Shown one piece after another: positions 26,301-34,461 of a stretch of 64,000 bases of DNA. The notes under the pieces were generated by a model that was not told the DNA's origin, did not search any database, and saw only the letters and a program-made list of their open reading frames with translations. This DNA is from UBA6168 sp964508135 (lineage in GTDB: Bacteria; Bacteroidota; Bacteroidia; Chitinophagales; Saprospiraceae). Positions within the stretch are counted from its first letter, which is position 1, and each line of letters opens with the position of its first letter. The DNA is taken from NCBI GenBank assembly GCA_964508135.1, contig CAZDSU010000038.1:1-64000 (forward strand). The letters are read 5' to 3'. The translations under genes and the position numbers were made by a program.

Positions 26301-26943
26301 ACCACCAACCAACGGTGGAGGTAAAAATGACATTTGGATGGTCGTCGTTGTACGGGTCTATTTTTTCGTCCCGAATCCGCTGAACAAGGGTTTTGAACTG
26401 GGCCATTATCCCTGCCCTTCTGGTTTTGATTACCTCTGTCAGGACTGGATTTGGCCCCTCAGATATCTTCGTCCAGAACTCGTGGTCGTGGCCTACGTGA
26501 TTCGCTTCTGTCAGAATATGGGGTTCGACATCAATATGGATTCCAGCAAATGCTGCGCTGGGATAATCAGCATTGTAGTCCAATATTACTTGAATCCTAT
26601 CTAAGGCATCATCGTGTTGTGGGTAAGCCTCCGTATCGAAGGTAAAATGAGGGTTCTGCAAAGTCGTTGCATGAACGTCAATGCCAAGGGTATTTGCAGT
26701 CGCAACAAATTCAATCATTTTATCGCGGTAGGAGGCTTGTCCCAATAATTCAGATTTTACCCCAAGGTAAATCTGATTGAACCCCAACGCTGACGCTGAA
26801 TAAATGCGGTCGCCGAAGTTTGCTTCGGTCTTCCAAGTATCGAAATCATACATCCACACCGCCCGAACCTCTTGTCCAAAAATAGAACCGCTCGATGCCG
26901 TTGCCAAGATTAGAATCAGGAGGAATTTTATGAACGCTTTCAT
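23386..26943 (-). CDS. Secreted multidomain protein: TIM-barrel-like + M23 peptidase + T9SS
   Basis: 1185 aa with signal peptide (MKAFIKFLLILILATASSGS). Residues ~24-330 resemble a glycoside-hydrolase-like TIM barrel (VRAVWMYDFDTWKTEANFGD; FAGIHIDVEPHI; IVPMVYSGGVGEDVDDI). Residues ~430-620 are an M23/LytM peptidase: HTGED at H472 (H-x-G-x-D) and HLH at 584-586 as zinc and catalytic motifs. Then comes a beta-rich segment, a DNRLRE-like domain (VGLRFTSVSIPPNAVIEKAF) and a T9SS sorting domain (KIYPNPTAGNELFIEIKG). A bifunctional surface enzyme acting on peptidoglycan or glycan-peptide material is a reasonable inference; the barrel's activity is not assignable. Confidence 0.75.
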   Translation of the reverse strand: MKAFIKFLLILILATASSGSIFGQEVRAVWMYDFDTWKTEANFGDRIYSASALGFNQIYLGVKSELLGQASYRDKMIEFVATANTLGIDVHATTLQNPHFTFDTEAYPQHDDALDRIQVILDYNADYPSAAFAGIHIDVEPHILTEANHVGHDHEFWTKISEGPNPVLTEVIKTRRAGIMAQFKTLVQRIRDEKIDPYNDDHPNVIFTSTVGWWYNERRLGAPDGYLNSGAAELTEYLDAIVPMVYSGGVGEDVDDIVSRVDDEIREANAPTIIGISHESLQNFPGGVQAAIAGLAQEFEGDPAFDGVAVFQFADLPTGTCPVPLFAQCGLDLNNSPIPGGIYQALPGAILTASGIVNSESNTPVVLRSSNAIELQPGFEVLPDMSVDFHAHIQAQCLPLLLETMTFEDNDYPDVQPEAYLYTGDFVEPLESNIPANGNGYVPGMSNRYFISLFGPRYKDVSSSNSNFYDFHTGEDMVDGFVMPESEGDPNENIICRCTGVVEEVDNVVGTNDEPGRWVKVRCNQEFRKNGQGPDWGNIFMAYRHLLSIANNPATGQMWAVGNAIAKGDIIGKMGASGVTVNNHLHYSIQRKVCDLGNTSISKGAYINVHALRTFDPAAYPHLLEPLDGAEIRLLDYSENTALLRIALPYNQFAVRAIRVSLPDGSYSREVDFEKISAEADDETQLRDDPEFTQDLRLFPYPYNHGKSAYERFTAELNDSPGFPAGYPGLTYPIPDEGIFSTPAYVLDIRAENLPDGFCLNDLRVSVIDIWGNGVKTVGNHPPQVALSLKDPNASQPQTRYLADDYPYFKNMDAEPIQFEASTFDLESSVGSVSLFVNGAFYGSDASAPFVFSVPASTLNVNTVNEFKAVAYDVDEEVGRDTSDILHAYVTNHQLFTKRIISTNDDAEENKVSHDVDNDSYDMDLCFDAGATRQFVGLRFTSVSIPPNAVIEKAFLQFTAKVAACGATDIHIYGQDADDAPTFVEGTNNQNISARPPTDATADWSLSAGFGDCWKLGASNLAQRSPDLSNIVQEIVQRPVWASGNDLVLVLENDDTENRRQAYSYSGCGLFESEGRRMSPKLIVEYSPPPASKAINTSLTADQGKVKIYPNPTAGNELFIEIKGMQSENAEIMLSNLTGQVLFAQAMLPIEGSRFKLDVSFLKPGAYFVQVKTENQTSVAKFIRQ

Positions 26944-27006
26944 ATTTTTTGATTTTTTTCATGAATGAATCAGATTGTTTTGCGGCTGCGTGTGCAGCAA
27001 TTGGCT

Positions 27007-30000
27007 TCACTTTTTATCCTCCAATTCTTTGATGCGCTTCTCCAACTGAATGATGTACAGCGTCAGTTCCTCCACTTTTTCCAAAAGCCGAACCTGCATC
27101 TCGCCAACTTCCATTCCGTCGTTGGCTTTGACTTCCCCGGCACTGGGGATGCCGGGCAGGTGGCCGGTTTGTTGGATGGATTTTTCGAGTTCGGGCAGGG
27201 GCACGAGCGGGTAATCTTTTTCAAAAACGTAGTCGGGCCAGTTGGCTTGTAGTTTCACCTTCAGTTCGGTGGCGACCATGCTGCCGTTGACCGCCAATTT
27301 GTAAACACCGGGGATGTCGTCTGTTCCGATGCCCACGTTTCCGCTGCCGTCTTCAAAAACGGAAGTGGATTGCACAAGCGCCGAGCCGTTCCACTTTGGT
27401 AGGTAGTTGGTGGTGTTGCTGCCCACTTTGTTGAGGCTGCTGAGGCTAACTGATTTGTCGCCGTTTGCGTCCACAATATGGAGGGTAGTTCCGCTCAGGC
27501 TGACGCTGGTGTTGCATTCGTTGAGCGGGTCGGAATCGGCGTCGTTCACGTCATCCGTGCCATCGGAGAAGGCAGCAGGGATGCCGGGCAGGTTGCCCCA
27601 GTTTTGTAGCTCGTTGGTCGGGTCGGCGTCGGCGTCGTTCACGTCGTCCGTGCCATCGGAGAAGGCGGCGGGAATGCCGGGCAGGTTGCCCCAGTCCTGC
27701 AGCTCGTTGGTGGGGTCTGCGTCTGCGTCGTTGACGTCATCCGTGCCATCGGAGAAGGCGGCGGGAATGCCGGGCAGGTTGCCCCAGTCCTGCAGCTCGT
27801 TGGTGGCGTCTGCGTCTGCGTCGTTGACTTCATCCGTAAAAGTGCCACCACCATTGGATAGCGTAACGGTGTTGCCTGTTTTTGAAATGGTCTGCAACTC
27901 GTTGGTGGGGCTGGCATCGGCGTCGTTCACATCATCCGTGCCATCGGCGAAGGCTGCGGGGATTCCGGGCAAAGTATTCCAATCCTGCAGCTCGTTGGTG
28001 GGGTCGGCGTCGGCGTCGTTCACTTCATCCGTGCCATCAGCGAAGGCGGCAGGGATGCCGGGCAGGTTGCTCCAATCTTGAAGTTCGTTGGTAGGGTCGG
28101 CGTCGGCGTCGTTGACTGCATCTGTAAAAGAACCACCACCATTGGACAGTGTGACGGTGTTGCCTGTTTTTGAAATGGTCTGTAGCTCGTTGGTTGGGTT
28201 GGCATCGGCGTCGTTCACGTCGTCCATGCCATCGGAGAAGGCGGCAGGGATGCCGGGCAGGTTGCTCCAATCTTGAAGTTCGTTTGTAGGGTCTGCGTCG
28301 GCATCATTCACGTTGTCTATTCCATCGGAGAAGGCAACAGGGATGCCGGGCAGGTTGCCCCAGTTCTGCAACTCGTTGGTCGGGTCTGCGTCGGCGTCGT
28401 TCACATCGTCCGTGCCATCGGCGAAGGCGGCGGGGATGCCGGGCAGGTTGCCCCAGTTTTGAAGTTCGTTCGTCGGGCTGGCATCGGCGTCGTTTATGCT
28501 GAATGTACCGCCACCATTGGATAGCGTGATGTTGCTGCCTGACACTGAAACAGTTTGCAGTTCATTCGTTGTGCTGGCATCGGCATCGTTCACATTGTCA
28601 ATGCCGTCGGAGAAAGCGGCGGGGATGCCGGGCAGGTTGCCCCAGTTTTGGAGTTCGTTGGTGGGGTCTGCGTCTGCGTCACCGCTACCCGAACCTATTT
28701 GCGTCCAACTTGTCCCATTATGGAAAAAGAAATTTTGAAGGTTGCTGTCATACACCAACAGTCCCGCAGCCGGGCTGCTGATTGCCGTTCGCTGTGCTGT
28801 GGTGAGCCGTGGCACCAGCACCCCTTTGTTGGTAGATTGGATGTCGAGGATTGCACTGGCAGCGGGGGTGGCGGTGCCAACAGCAAGACTCCCACCGCCA
28901 TTCACAATCACATTTCCACCGCCAATCATGAACACCCGACCGCCACCGCCCGCAATGGCGACGTCGTTGGCCACATTTTGATTCAGATGGAGTGTATTGT
29001 TACCCGTACCTGTTGCGTCAATTTCGTTGCCATCGAGCAGCATTGTATTGGTCCCGGTATTGAGTATTAAGGTACTGGTATTGATGCCATCATTCTCGGG
29101 CCCACCCAACAACGTTTGCCCCGACACATGGAGTTTTGAAGTGGGGGTGCCTGTTCCAATGCCAACATTGCCGACTCCTACCATCACCACGTTACCGCCA
29201 CCGCCCGCAATGGCGACGTCATTGGCAACATTTTGATTCAGGTGAAGCTTATCGTGGACTGCATCTATTTCATTGGCGTCCAAAAGCATCATTTGAGTAC
29301 CGGTTGCAAGCTTTAGAGTGCCAATAGTGCTGCCGTTATTGTCAGGACCAGCTAACAGCGTAGTACCACTAACATGCAGTTTTTCCGTTGGAGCGCCTAT
29401 GCCTATTCCAACCTTGCTGTTGCTTCCAGTAACTGTTACATTCCCTCCTCCACCAGCTATTGCCACGTCGTTGACAACATTCTGATTCAGGTGCAGCTTG
29501 TCGTTCACCGTGCTAATTTCATTAGCATCTAAAATCATGGAAAGATTGCTATTTGATAATTTTAAAGTACCAGTATTGCCATCATTATCAACACCAACGA
29601 CGTGCAAGTTGGCAGTAGGAGCAGTCGTACCAATTCCTATCTTCCCATTATCAAACATCATTTCATGTGTTCCACCGTCCGTGATATTCGTAATGTGCAA
29701 GCCTTTGCTGTTTTTGACAGAAAGCTCATACGTGTCATGTCCGTCTCTTTCAAACCACAGGCCTTTTGAATCGGATTGTTTAACGTGAAGTGGCGCAGCA
29801 GGCGCAGTGGTGCCGATGCCGACGAAACCAGCGCTGTTGATAAGAACCCTTTCAGATTCGTTAAAAGCTGCACCCCCATGAATCATAACAGCGCCGCCAT
29901 CCGCCTGCAAGTTCAATGTCGTAATCGCCCCATTGCTCCTTGCCATGATTTCATTGTTGTCGAGCACCAAATTCGGCCCGGTGGTGCTCCCGAGGACGAG

Positions 30001-30501
30001 GTAGCCGCCAGGCCCGGTCAGGCTGGCATCGTTGGTGGAAGGGTCGCCTGTGACATGCAGCCTTCCCGTTGGTGAGCCAATGCCTATGCCCAGATTCCCT
30101 CCCAAAAGATAGGAGTTGCCATTGGTGCCGAACCTGACGATAGGGGTACTGCCCACTGCACTGAAAAGGGTAAAAGCGTTTTCGGTCTGGTCCCCACCGA
30201 GCCTGGCCATATCCAGAAAGACACCCGAAGGGTTTGCTTTTGTCCATGTGTGCCAAGAGGCCAATCCTGCACTTCGGTATTTGGTATTTCCGGTGGTACC
30301 AGAAAAACTTGTCAAAATATCGAGATTAGTGAGGCAACCGGAGGCATTCCTAATCCCTAATTTGAGGTCAATCATTTCGGCTCCAGTCTTGTTGCCGTAG
30401 AAAAGGCCAATATTGGTGGGTGGGTTGCAGTTTTGGGCAGCAATTTCTGCTGTTAAAAAGAATAAGGAAAAAAGGACGGAAAGCAGGGTCTTGATTTTCA
30501 T
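27007..30501 (-). CDS. Tail-fibre-like surface protein with 13 DAD-x-x-TNELQ repeats
   Basis: 1164 aa with signal peptide (MKIKTLLSVLFSLFFLTAEIAAQ). The N-terminal two thirds hold many beta-stranded GIGT repeats (NVGIGTGTPTSKLHVSG), as in phage tail-fibre or trimeric-stalk proteins. The central-to-late part has 13 units starting DADxDPTNELQ; nine are 31-residue units with NLPGIPAAFSDG, three are 32-34-residue units with TLSNGGG, and the last is degenerate. The Asp pattern could bind calcium. The C-terminus (GHLPGIPSAGEVKANDGMEV then a Leu-rich coiled coil) is the usual Bacteroidota tail domain of such proteins. Two AraC-type operator candidates sit 68-104 bp upstream. Confidence 0.8.
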   Translation of the reverse strand: MKIKTLLSVLFSLFFLTAEIAAQNCNPPTNIGLFYGNKTGAEMIDLKLGIRNASGCLTNLDILTSFSGTTGNTKYRSAGLASWHTWTKANPSGVFLDMARLGGDQTENAFTLFSAVGSTPIVRFGTNGNSYLLGGNLGIGIGSPTGRLHVTGDPSTNDASLTGPGGYLVLGSTTGPNLVLDNNEIMARSNGAITTLNLQADGGAVMIHGGAAFNESERVLINSAGFVGIGTTAPAAPLHVKQSDSKGLWFERDGHDTYELSVKNSKGLHITNITDGGTHEMMFDNGKIGIGTTAPTANLHVVGVDNDGNTGTLKLSNSNLSMILDANEISTVNDKLHLNQNVVNDVAIAGGGGNVTVTGSNSKVGIGIGAPTEKLHVSGTTLLAGPDNNGSTIGTLKLATGTQMMLLDANEIDAVHDKLHLNQNVANDVAIAGGGGNVVMVGVGNVGIGTGTPTSKLHVSGQTLLGGPENDGINTSTLILNTGTNTMLLDGNEIDATGTGNNTLHLNQNVANDVAIAGGGGRVFMIGGGNVIVNGGGSLAVGTATPAASAILDIQSTNKGVLVPRLTTAQRTAISSPAAGLLVYDSNLQNFFFHNGTSWTQIGSGSGDADADPTNELQNWGNLPGIPAAFSDGIDNVNDADASTTNELQTVSVSGSNITLSNGGGTFSINDADASPTNELQNWGNLPGIPAAFADGTDDVNDADADPTNELQNWGNLPGIPVAFSDGIDNVNDADADPTNELQDWSNLPGIPAAFSDGMDDVNDADANPTNELQTISKTGNTVTLSNGGGSFTDAVNDADADPTNELQDWSNLPGIPAAFADGTDEVNDADADPTNELQDWNTLPGIPAAFADGTDDVNDADASPTNELQTISKTGNTVTLSNGGGTFTDEVNDADADATNELQDWGNLPGIPAAFSDGTDDVNDADADPTNELQDWGNLPGIPAAFSDGTDDVNDADADPTNELQNWGNLPGIPAAFSDGTDDVNDADSDPLNECNTSVSLSGTTLHIVDANGDKSVSLSSLNKVGSNTTNYLPKWNGSALVQSTSVFEDGSGNVGIGTDDIPGVYKLAVNGSMVATELKVKLQANWPDYVFEKDYPLVPLPELEKSIQQTGHLPGIPSAGEVKANDGMEVGEMQVRLLEKVEELTLYIIQLEKRIKELEDKK
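27510..28680 (-). repeat. Coding tandem repeats of 93-102 bp
   Basis: Thirteen tandem units in the 27007-30501 gene, mostly 93 bp (31 codons, DADADPTNELQ ... LPGIPAAFSDGTDDVN) with interspersed 96-102-bp units (LSNGGGTF). Several neighbours are almost identical at the DNA level, so copy number probably varies between strains. Confidence 0.85.
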
Positions 30502-30568
30502 GACGGAAAATTTTTAGGTTGAGAAAAAATGACCCTGCAATATTGAAAGTAAAAAACCGAACGTTTTT

Positions 30569-30605
30569 GCACGTATGTTCCAAATTTTAGCACGTATGTT
30601 CCAAA
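30569..30605. promoter_or_regulatory. Direct repeat GCACGTATGTTCCAAA x2, 21-bp period
   Basis: Two identical 16-bp copies at 30569-30584 and 30590-30605, spaced exactly 21 bp (two helical turns), the arrangement known for AraC-family half-sites. They overlap the last codons of the AraC gene and lie 68-104 bp upstream of the tail-fibre-like gene start. A third, inverted copy is at 31215-31230. Operator function is inferred. Confidence 0.6.
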
Positions 30606-30961
30606 TTCACGCTCCGCTCCCGCCATTTTGCCGGGCAGCACCCAAATACCTCCCGAAACCGCCTCGTAAAATAGCTCTGGCTGCTGAACCCCACCTCCAA
30701 TGCTACCTTGTAAATGCCCCACGTCGGCTGATGCAGCAGCAGCTTCGCAGCCTGTTGCAGCCGGACATACCGCAAGTAGGCGGTGGCGGACATGCCGACC
30801 GTCCGGTCGAGCTTGCGGTGCAGGTCGCTGCGGCTCATGGCCACGAGCCGCAGCAGCCTTTTCACGTTGAGCGTAGCATCCGACAAGTGCGTTTCGATAT
30901 GGACGTGGATATTTTGGACAAAACTGTCGGGAGGAGGAAGGGCTCGGGTGAGTGTTTTCAT
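30587..30961 (-). CDS. Stand-alone AraC-type DNA-binding regulator (second copy)
   Basis: 124 aa from the ATG at 30961 (MKTLTRALPPPDSF); a start 27 nt upstream is possible. It is an AraC-type HTH only: HLSDATLNVKRLLRLVAMSR and WGIYKVALEVGFSSQSYFTR then RFREVFGCCPAKWR. It is a paralogue of 18666-19031. Its last residues (NLEHTC) are encoded by one copy of the GCACGTATGTTCCAAA motif, and another copy follows, placing a likely AraC-type operator between this gene and the 1164-aa surface-protein gene downstream. A third copy lies between this gene and the divergent T9SS gene at 31354. It probably controls one or both neighbours. Confidence 0.85.
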   Translation of the reverse strand: MKTLTRALPPPDSFVQNIHVHIETHLSDATLNVKRLLRLVAMSRSDLHRKLDRTVGMSATAYLRYVRLQQAAKLLLHQPTWGIYKVALEVGFSSQSYFTRRFREVFGCCPAKWRERSVNLEHTC

Positions 30962-31353
30962 GGTCGCACGGCAATTTGATAGTGGCAAAAAAAAGCACTG
31001 GATTCATTTCCTGAAACCTCCCATACTTGCTTTGGGAGCACCACTAACGCAGCATTTTCAACGGTGTCAAAGCTCTGGATTTCTTCTCCTATATTTTTTG
31101 CCCAATTCACGAAACGCCCAAGCGGATTAACGATGCTCCGATTTCAGTTAACGGAGGGCAAAAAAAACTGGCCAGTTGCAGCCCGACCGCCATTTCTTTT
31201 AGTTTAGGCCAACATTTGGAACATACGTGCAAATCCCGTTTTTCCATATTTTGTAAATTGCCCCCTTTATTTCCTGCCTGAACGATAGCACACCTGCTAC
31301 TGTGCGACAACCGTCGCATTGAATCTCATTTTTTCACCCTTAAATTTTTTGTC
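30962..31353. other. Divergent intergenic region between AraC gene and beta-helix gene
   Basis: About 390 bp without a supported gene. It contains the third, inverted copy of the AraC-associated motif at 31215-31230. No clear TAnnTTTG promoter was found for either side. Confidence 0.5.
31215..31230. promoter_or_regulatory. Third AraC-associated motif copy (inverted)
   Basis: TTTGGAACATACGTGC is the exact reverse complement of the two motif copies at 30569-30605. It lies 124 bp upstream of the beta-helix gene start and 254 bp upstream of the AraC start. Confidence 0.55.
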
Positions 31354-34302
31354 ATGAAAACAAGATTTTTATCCTTCACAATTTTATTCTTCACACTCAA
31401 TTGGCAATTTTCGCAGGCACAATGGACGAGCGTCGGCAGTGGCATTACGGCAACGCCCAGGGTTTTGAGCAATTTTTACCCGGTCAATGAAAATGTGATT
31501 TGGGGCAGTGCGTGGAACCCCAATGGCGGTGCCCCTACTTTCGAGTTTACCCGCACCACTGACGGCGGGCAAACCTGGTTGCCGGGCACCTTGAATGGCG
31601 TGGCAACTAGCTTTTACGATTTTAACTTTTACGCTTTGGACGACCAAACCGCCTGGATTGCCACTGCCGACGAACTCAACCCCATCTCCGGGCGCATTTA
31701 CAAAACCACCGACGGCGGCGCAAACTGGGCTCACCAAAGTACAGGCTTCACTGGCTTCAACGAGACACCTGCCGGGATTTGGTTTTGGAACGAAAACGAG
31801 GGTTTCTCCTTTGGCGCTACCTGCAATGCCAGTTACAATAACCAAATTTCGGTCTATACCACAGCGGATGGTGGCTCAAACTGGTCGAAGGTCGTCGCCC
31901 CTGACATGCCTGCCCAACTGCCCGGAGAGGCTATCTGCATAGCAAATTTCGGAGGCTTTTTTTCAGTTGCTGGTGACCACGCTTGGTTCGGCACAAGCAA
32001 AGGGCGCATTTTTCGTAGCTCCGACAGAGGGCACACCTGGCAGGTATCTTCGACGCCCTTCTCCACCTTTATTCCATCCGTCGGTTTCCGAGACTCCTTG
32101 CATGGGATTGCACTCCGATTTGACCCAATTGGCATTGCCCGTAGTTCCGACGGCGGCGAGACGTGGACGACCGTGCCAGTGAGCGTACCCACCGCTTTTC
32201 GTGGTTGGGAAGTGCAATATGTGCCAAGCACGAGAAGTACTTGGTTTATCGTATCCAGCACTTCCAACCACATGGTTTCTTATGACGACGGTAATACTTG
32301 GGAAGCCTATTCCTCCAATATAGACGTTTGGTCGGCAAAGTTCTTAGATGCAAAGACCGGGTTTGCTGGCAGTTTTACCACCAATCCGACAAAGGCAAGT
32401 CTGTTCAAATGGTCCGGCCCCGCCCTCGGCAACCGCCTCTTCGTCAACGACAACGCCACCGGGGCAAACACTGGCTACAACTGGACAGATGCTTTCAACG
32501 ACCTGCAAGATGCCCTCGCCATTGCGGAAGCTGGCGACCAAATCTGGGTGGCCGAAGGCACTTACAAACCCGCTGCGCCTGGCGGTGTCCAAAACGCCAC
32601 CTTCCTGATTGACAAAAACCTGCGACTTTATGGCGGATTCGTTGGCACGGAAACGAGCCTCTCGCAGCGGGGCGACCCAGCGCAACATCCTACCGTGCTG
32701 TCTGGCGATTTGAATGGGGATGATGTCACTGGCAACTTTAATTTGAATCGAACTGACAACAACGCCCATGTAATTTCCATTGCTGAATCCGGCAATGGGA
32801 CGGTAATTGACGGGTTTACCGTTTCTGGGGGCAATGGGACGCCGAGTTCACCACCTGCAAGCAATGATTTGTCACCGGAAAGGGGTGGCGGAGTGACCTC
32901 CCTTGCTTCTTGTTCGATTAACAATTGCATTTTCAGAGACAACAGTGCCGTTTGGGGAGGGGCAGGCTGCTATGCCCGTTTTGGTGATGTGGCATTGTTT
33001 GAAAACTGCGCATTCGAAGGAAACAGCGCCCCACGTGGAGCGTTGGCACTCGGCTTCCACAACGATGCTAAAATCATCAATTGCCAATTCAATGGGAACA
33101 TGGGCAGCTTTGGTGGCGCAGGAGCCTATCTCGGCAATTCAAACTTTGAGGTCCGTGATTGCCAGTTCACCAACAACTTGACGCCAGGTGGCGAAGGTGG
33201 GGCGATTTTTCTTTGGCAAAACCCTCAGATTGAATTTGAAAACCCCTCGATGAGCTTCGAAAACTGTTCGTTCACTGGCAACCAGGCCCATTATGGTGGA
33301 GGGATTTCTTTCAACAATTTCATCCCCGGCGGCCATTTGATGGTGAAGGAGTGCAGTTTTGACAACAACTCCACCACTTCGGACGGCGGTGGCCTTTCCG
33401 TTTACAACGAAAATACAGCGCCAGAACTGCTGAACGTGACCCTGACCGACAGCTATTTTGCAAACAATACTTCAAATGGAAATGGTGGAGGGGCGTATTT
33501 TTTCAACCTTGGCGAAACATCCGTCGAAGCTTGTACTTTTAGCGGGAATACAGCCTCGTCGGATGGCGGAGGCATCTATGCCAATTCCAGTGCCTCCGTC
33601 CTTTTGGAGAACTGCCTCTTTGATGGAAACGCCAGCAGCAATGCAGCTATCTTCGCTGAATTATTGACAAACTACAATCTGCTGAACTGCACCGTCGCCG
33701 ACAACCAAGTCAACGGCATCCAACTCGCCGACCAAAGCGCCCTCACCCTCCAAAACACCATCCTCCACAACCCCGGCTTCATCGAGTACACTGCCCTCAC
33801 GGAAGATGCCACCTTCACCTCCCACGGCGGCAACCTCATCGCCGATGCCAGCCTCGCCGGGCTGCTGGTGCCGGGCGACAAGCAGGGCCTCGACCCGCTC
33901 TTCATGGGCGGCGGCGACTACCACCTGACCGAAGGCAGCCCCTGCGTGGACGCTGGCAACCCCGACGGTATGACCGCCACCGAAGACCTCGGCGGAGACG
34001 CACGGGTACAAGGTGGGCGGGTGGACATGGGCGCTTTTGAAAGCCCGTTTGTTTCATCCACGAAGGAAATATTGGCGGGCGAGGTGGCGGTTTCTCCCAA
34101 CCCGACCAGTAGTTTTTTGAACATCCAACTGCCGGAAACGGGCATCGGGTTGCTCGACGTGCAGGTATTTGATGCACAGGGCAGGCTGGTGCTACTCGGC
34201 AACGGGCCACGGCTTGACGTTCAGGGGCTTGCAGCGGGCATGTACTCGCTGCGGGTGGTTGTGGGTGAGCGGGTTTTTGTGGGGAAATTCATTAAGCAGT
34301 AG
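31354..34302 (+). CDS. T9SS surface protein: Asp-box propeller plus parallel beta-helix
   Basis: 982 aa with signal peptide (MKTRFLSFTILFFTLNWQFSQA). Residues ~30-350 carry six BNR/Asp-box motifs (TTDGGQTW, TTDGGANW, TADGGSNW, SSDRGHTW, SSDGGETW, YDDGNTW), as in YCF48-like propellers. Residues ~360-880 form a right-handed beta-helix of repeated NCxFxxNxxxxGG turns (ENCAFEGNSA; ENCSFTGNQAHYGGG; EACTFSGNTASSDGGG). The end (EVAVSPNPTSSFLNIQLPET ... GLAAGMYSLRV) is a type A sorting domain. Likely a polysaccharide-binding or structural surface protein. Ends before a gene remnant and a strong terminator. Confidence 0.83.
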   Translation: MKTRFLSFTILFFTLNWQFSQAQWTSVGSGITATPRVLSNFYPVNENVIWGSAWNPNGGAPTFEFTRTTDGGQTWLPGTLNGVATSFYDFNFYALDDQTAWIATADELNPISGRIYKTTDGGANWAHQSTGFTGFNETPAGIWFWNENEGFSFGATCNASYNNQISVYTTADGGSNWSKVVAPDMPAQLPGEAICIANFGGFFSVAGDHAWFGTSKGRIFRSSDRGHTWQVSSTPFSTFIPSVGFRDSLHGIALRFDPIGIARSSDGGETWTTVPVSVPTAFRGWEVQYVPSTRSTWFIVSSTSNHMVSYDDGNTWEAYSSNIDVWSAKFLDAKTGFAGSFTTNPTKASLFKWSGPALGNRLFVNDNATGANTGYNWTDAFNDLQDALAIAEAGDQIWVAEGTYKPAAPGGVQNATFLIDKNLRLYGGFVGTETSLSQRGDPAQHPTVLSGDLNGDDVTGNFNLNRTDNNAHVISIAESGNGTVIDGFTVSGGNGTPSSPPASNDLSPERGGGVTSLASCSINNCIFRDNSAVWGGAGCYARFGDVALFENCAFEGNSAPRGALALGFHNDAKIINCQFNGNMGSFGGAGAYLGNSNFEVRDCQFTNNLTPGGEGGAIFLWQNPQIEFENPSMSFENCSFTGNQAHYGGGISFNNFIPGGHLMVKECSFDNNSTTSDGGGLSVYNENTAPELLNVTLTDSYFANNTSNGNGGGAYFFNLGETSVEACTFSGNTASSDGGGIYANSSASVLLENCLFDGNASSNAAIFAELLTNYNLLNCTVADNQVNGIQLADQSALTLQNTILHNPGFIEYTALTEDATFTSHGGNLIADASLAGLLVPGDKQGLDPLFMGGGDYHLTEGSPCVDAGNPDGMTATEDLGGDARVQGGRVDMGAFESPFVSSTKEILAGEVAVSPNPTSSFLNIQLPETGIGLLDVQVFDAQGRLVLLGNGPRLDVQGLAAGMYSLRVVVGERVFVGKFIKQ

Positions 34303-34335
34303 CATTCAGCGACGGGGCGCAGTTCGTGCAGTTCA

Positions 34336-34395
34336 AATGGCAGGATGGAAGTAAACATCCCGTTCCTCGAAACGAACGCATTTCTTACCACATAA
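34336..34395 (+). pseudogene. Fragment related to the secreted protein at 48224-48646
   Basis: Read from 34336 this encodes NGRMEVNIPFLETNAFLTT followed by a stop, matching NGRMEVNSLFLETNAFLTV inside the gene at 48224; about 50 nt are nearly identical. No start or signal peptide precedes it. It is a decayed or partial copy lodged between the beta-helix gene and its terminator. Confidence 0.7.
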
Positions 34396-34436
34396 AAGCC
34401 CCGGCAACTAACTGAATAGCTGCCGGGGCTTTTTTT
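34395..34436 (+). terminator. Strong rho-independent terminator
   Basis: AAAAGCCCCGGCA pairs with TGCCGGGGCTTTT (13 bp) around a 16-nt loop and runs into a T tract. It serves the beta-helix gene and possibly the convergent LVIVD gene. Confidence 0.85.
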
Positions 34437-34461
34437 ACGCAGTTCCAAACTTCTACTCCAC

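Noticed and set aside
27510..28680. Tandem repeats that could suggest a CRISPR array
   Set aside because: The repeats are in frame, encode regular DADxDPTNELQ units, vary in length by whole codons and have no unique spacers, so they are protein repeats.
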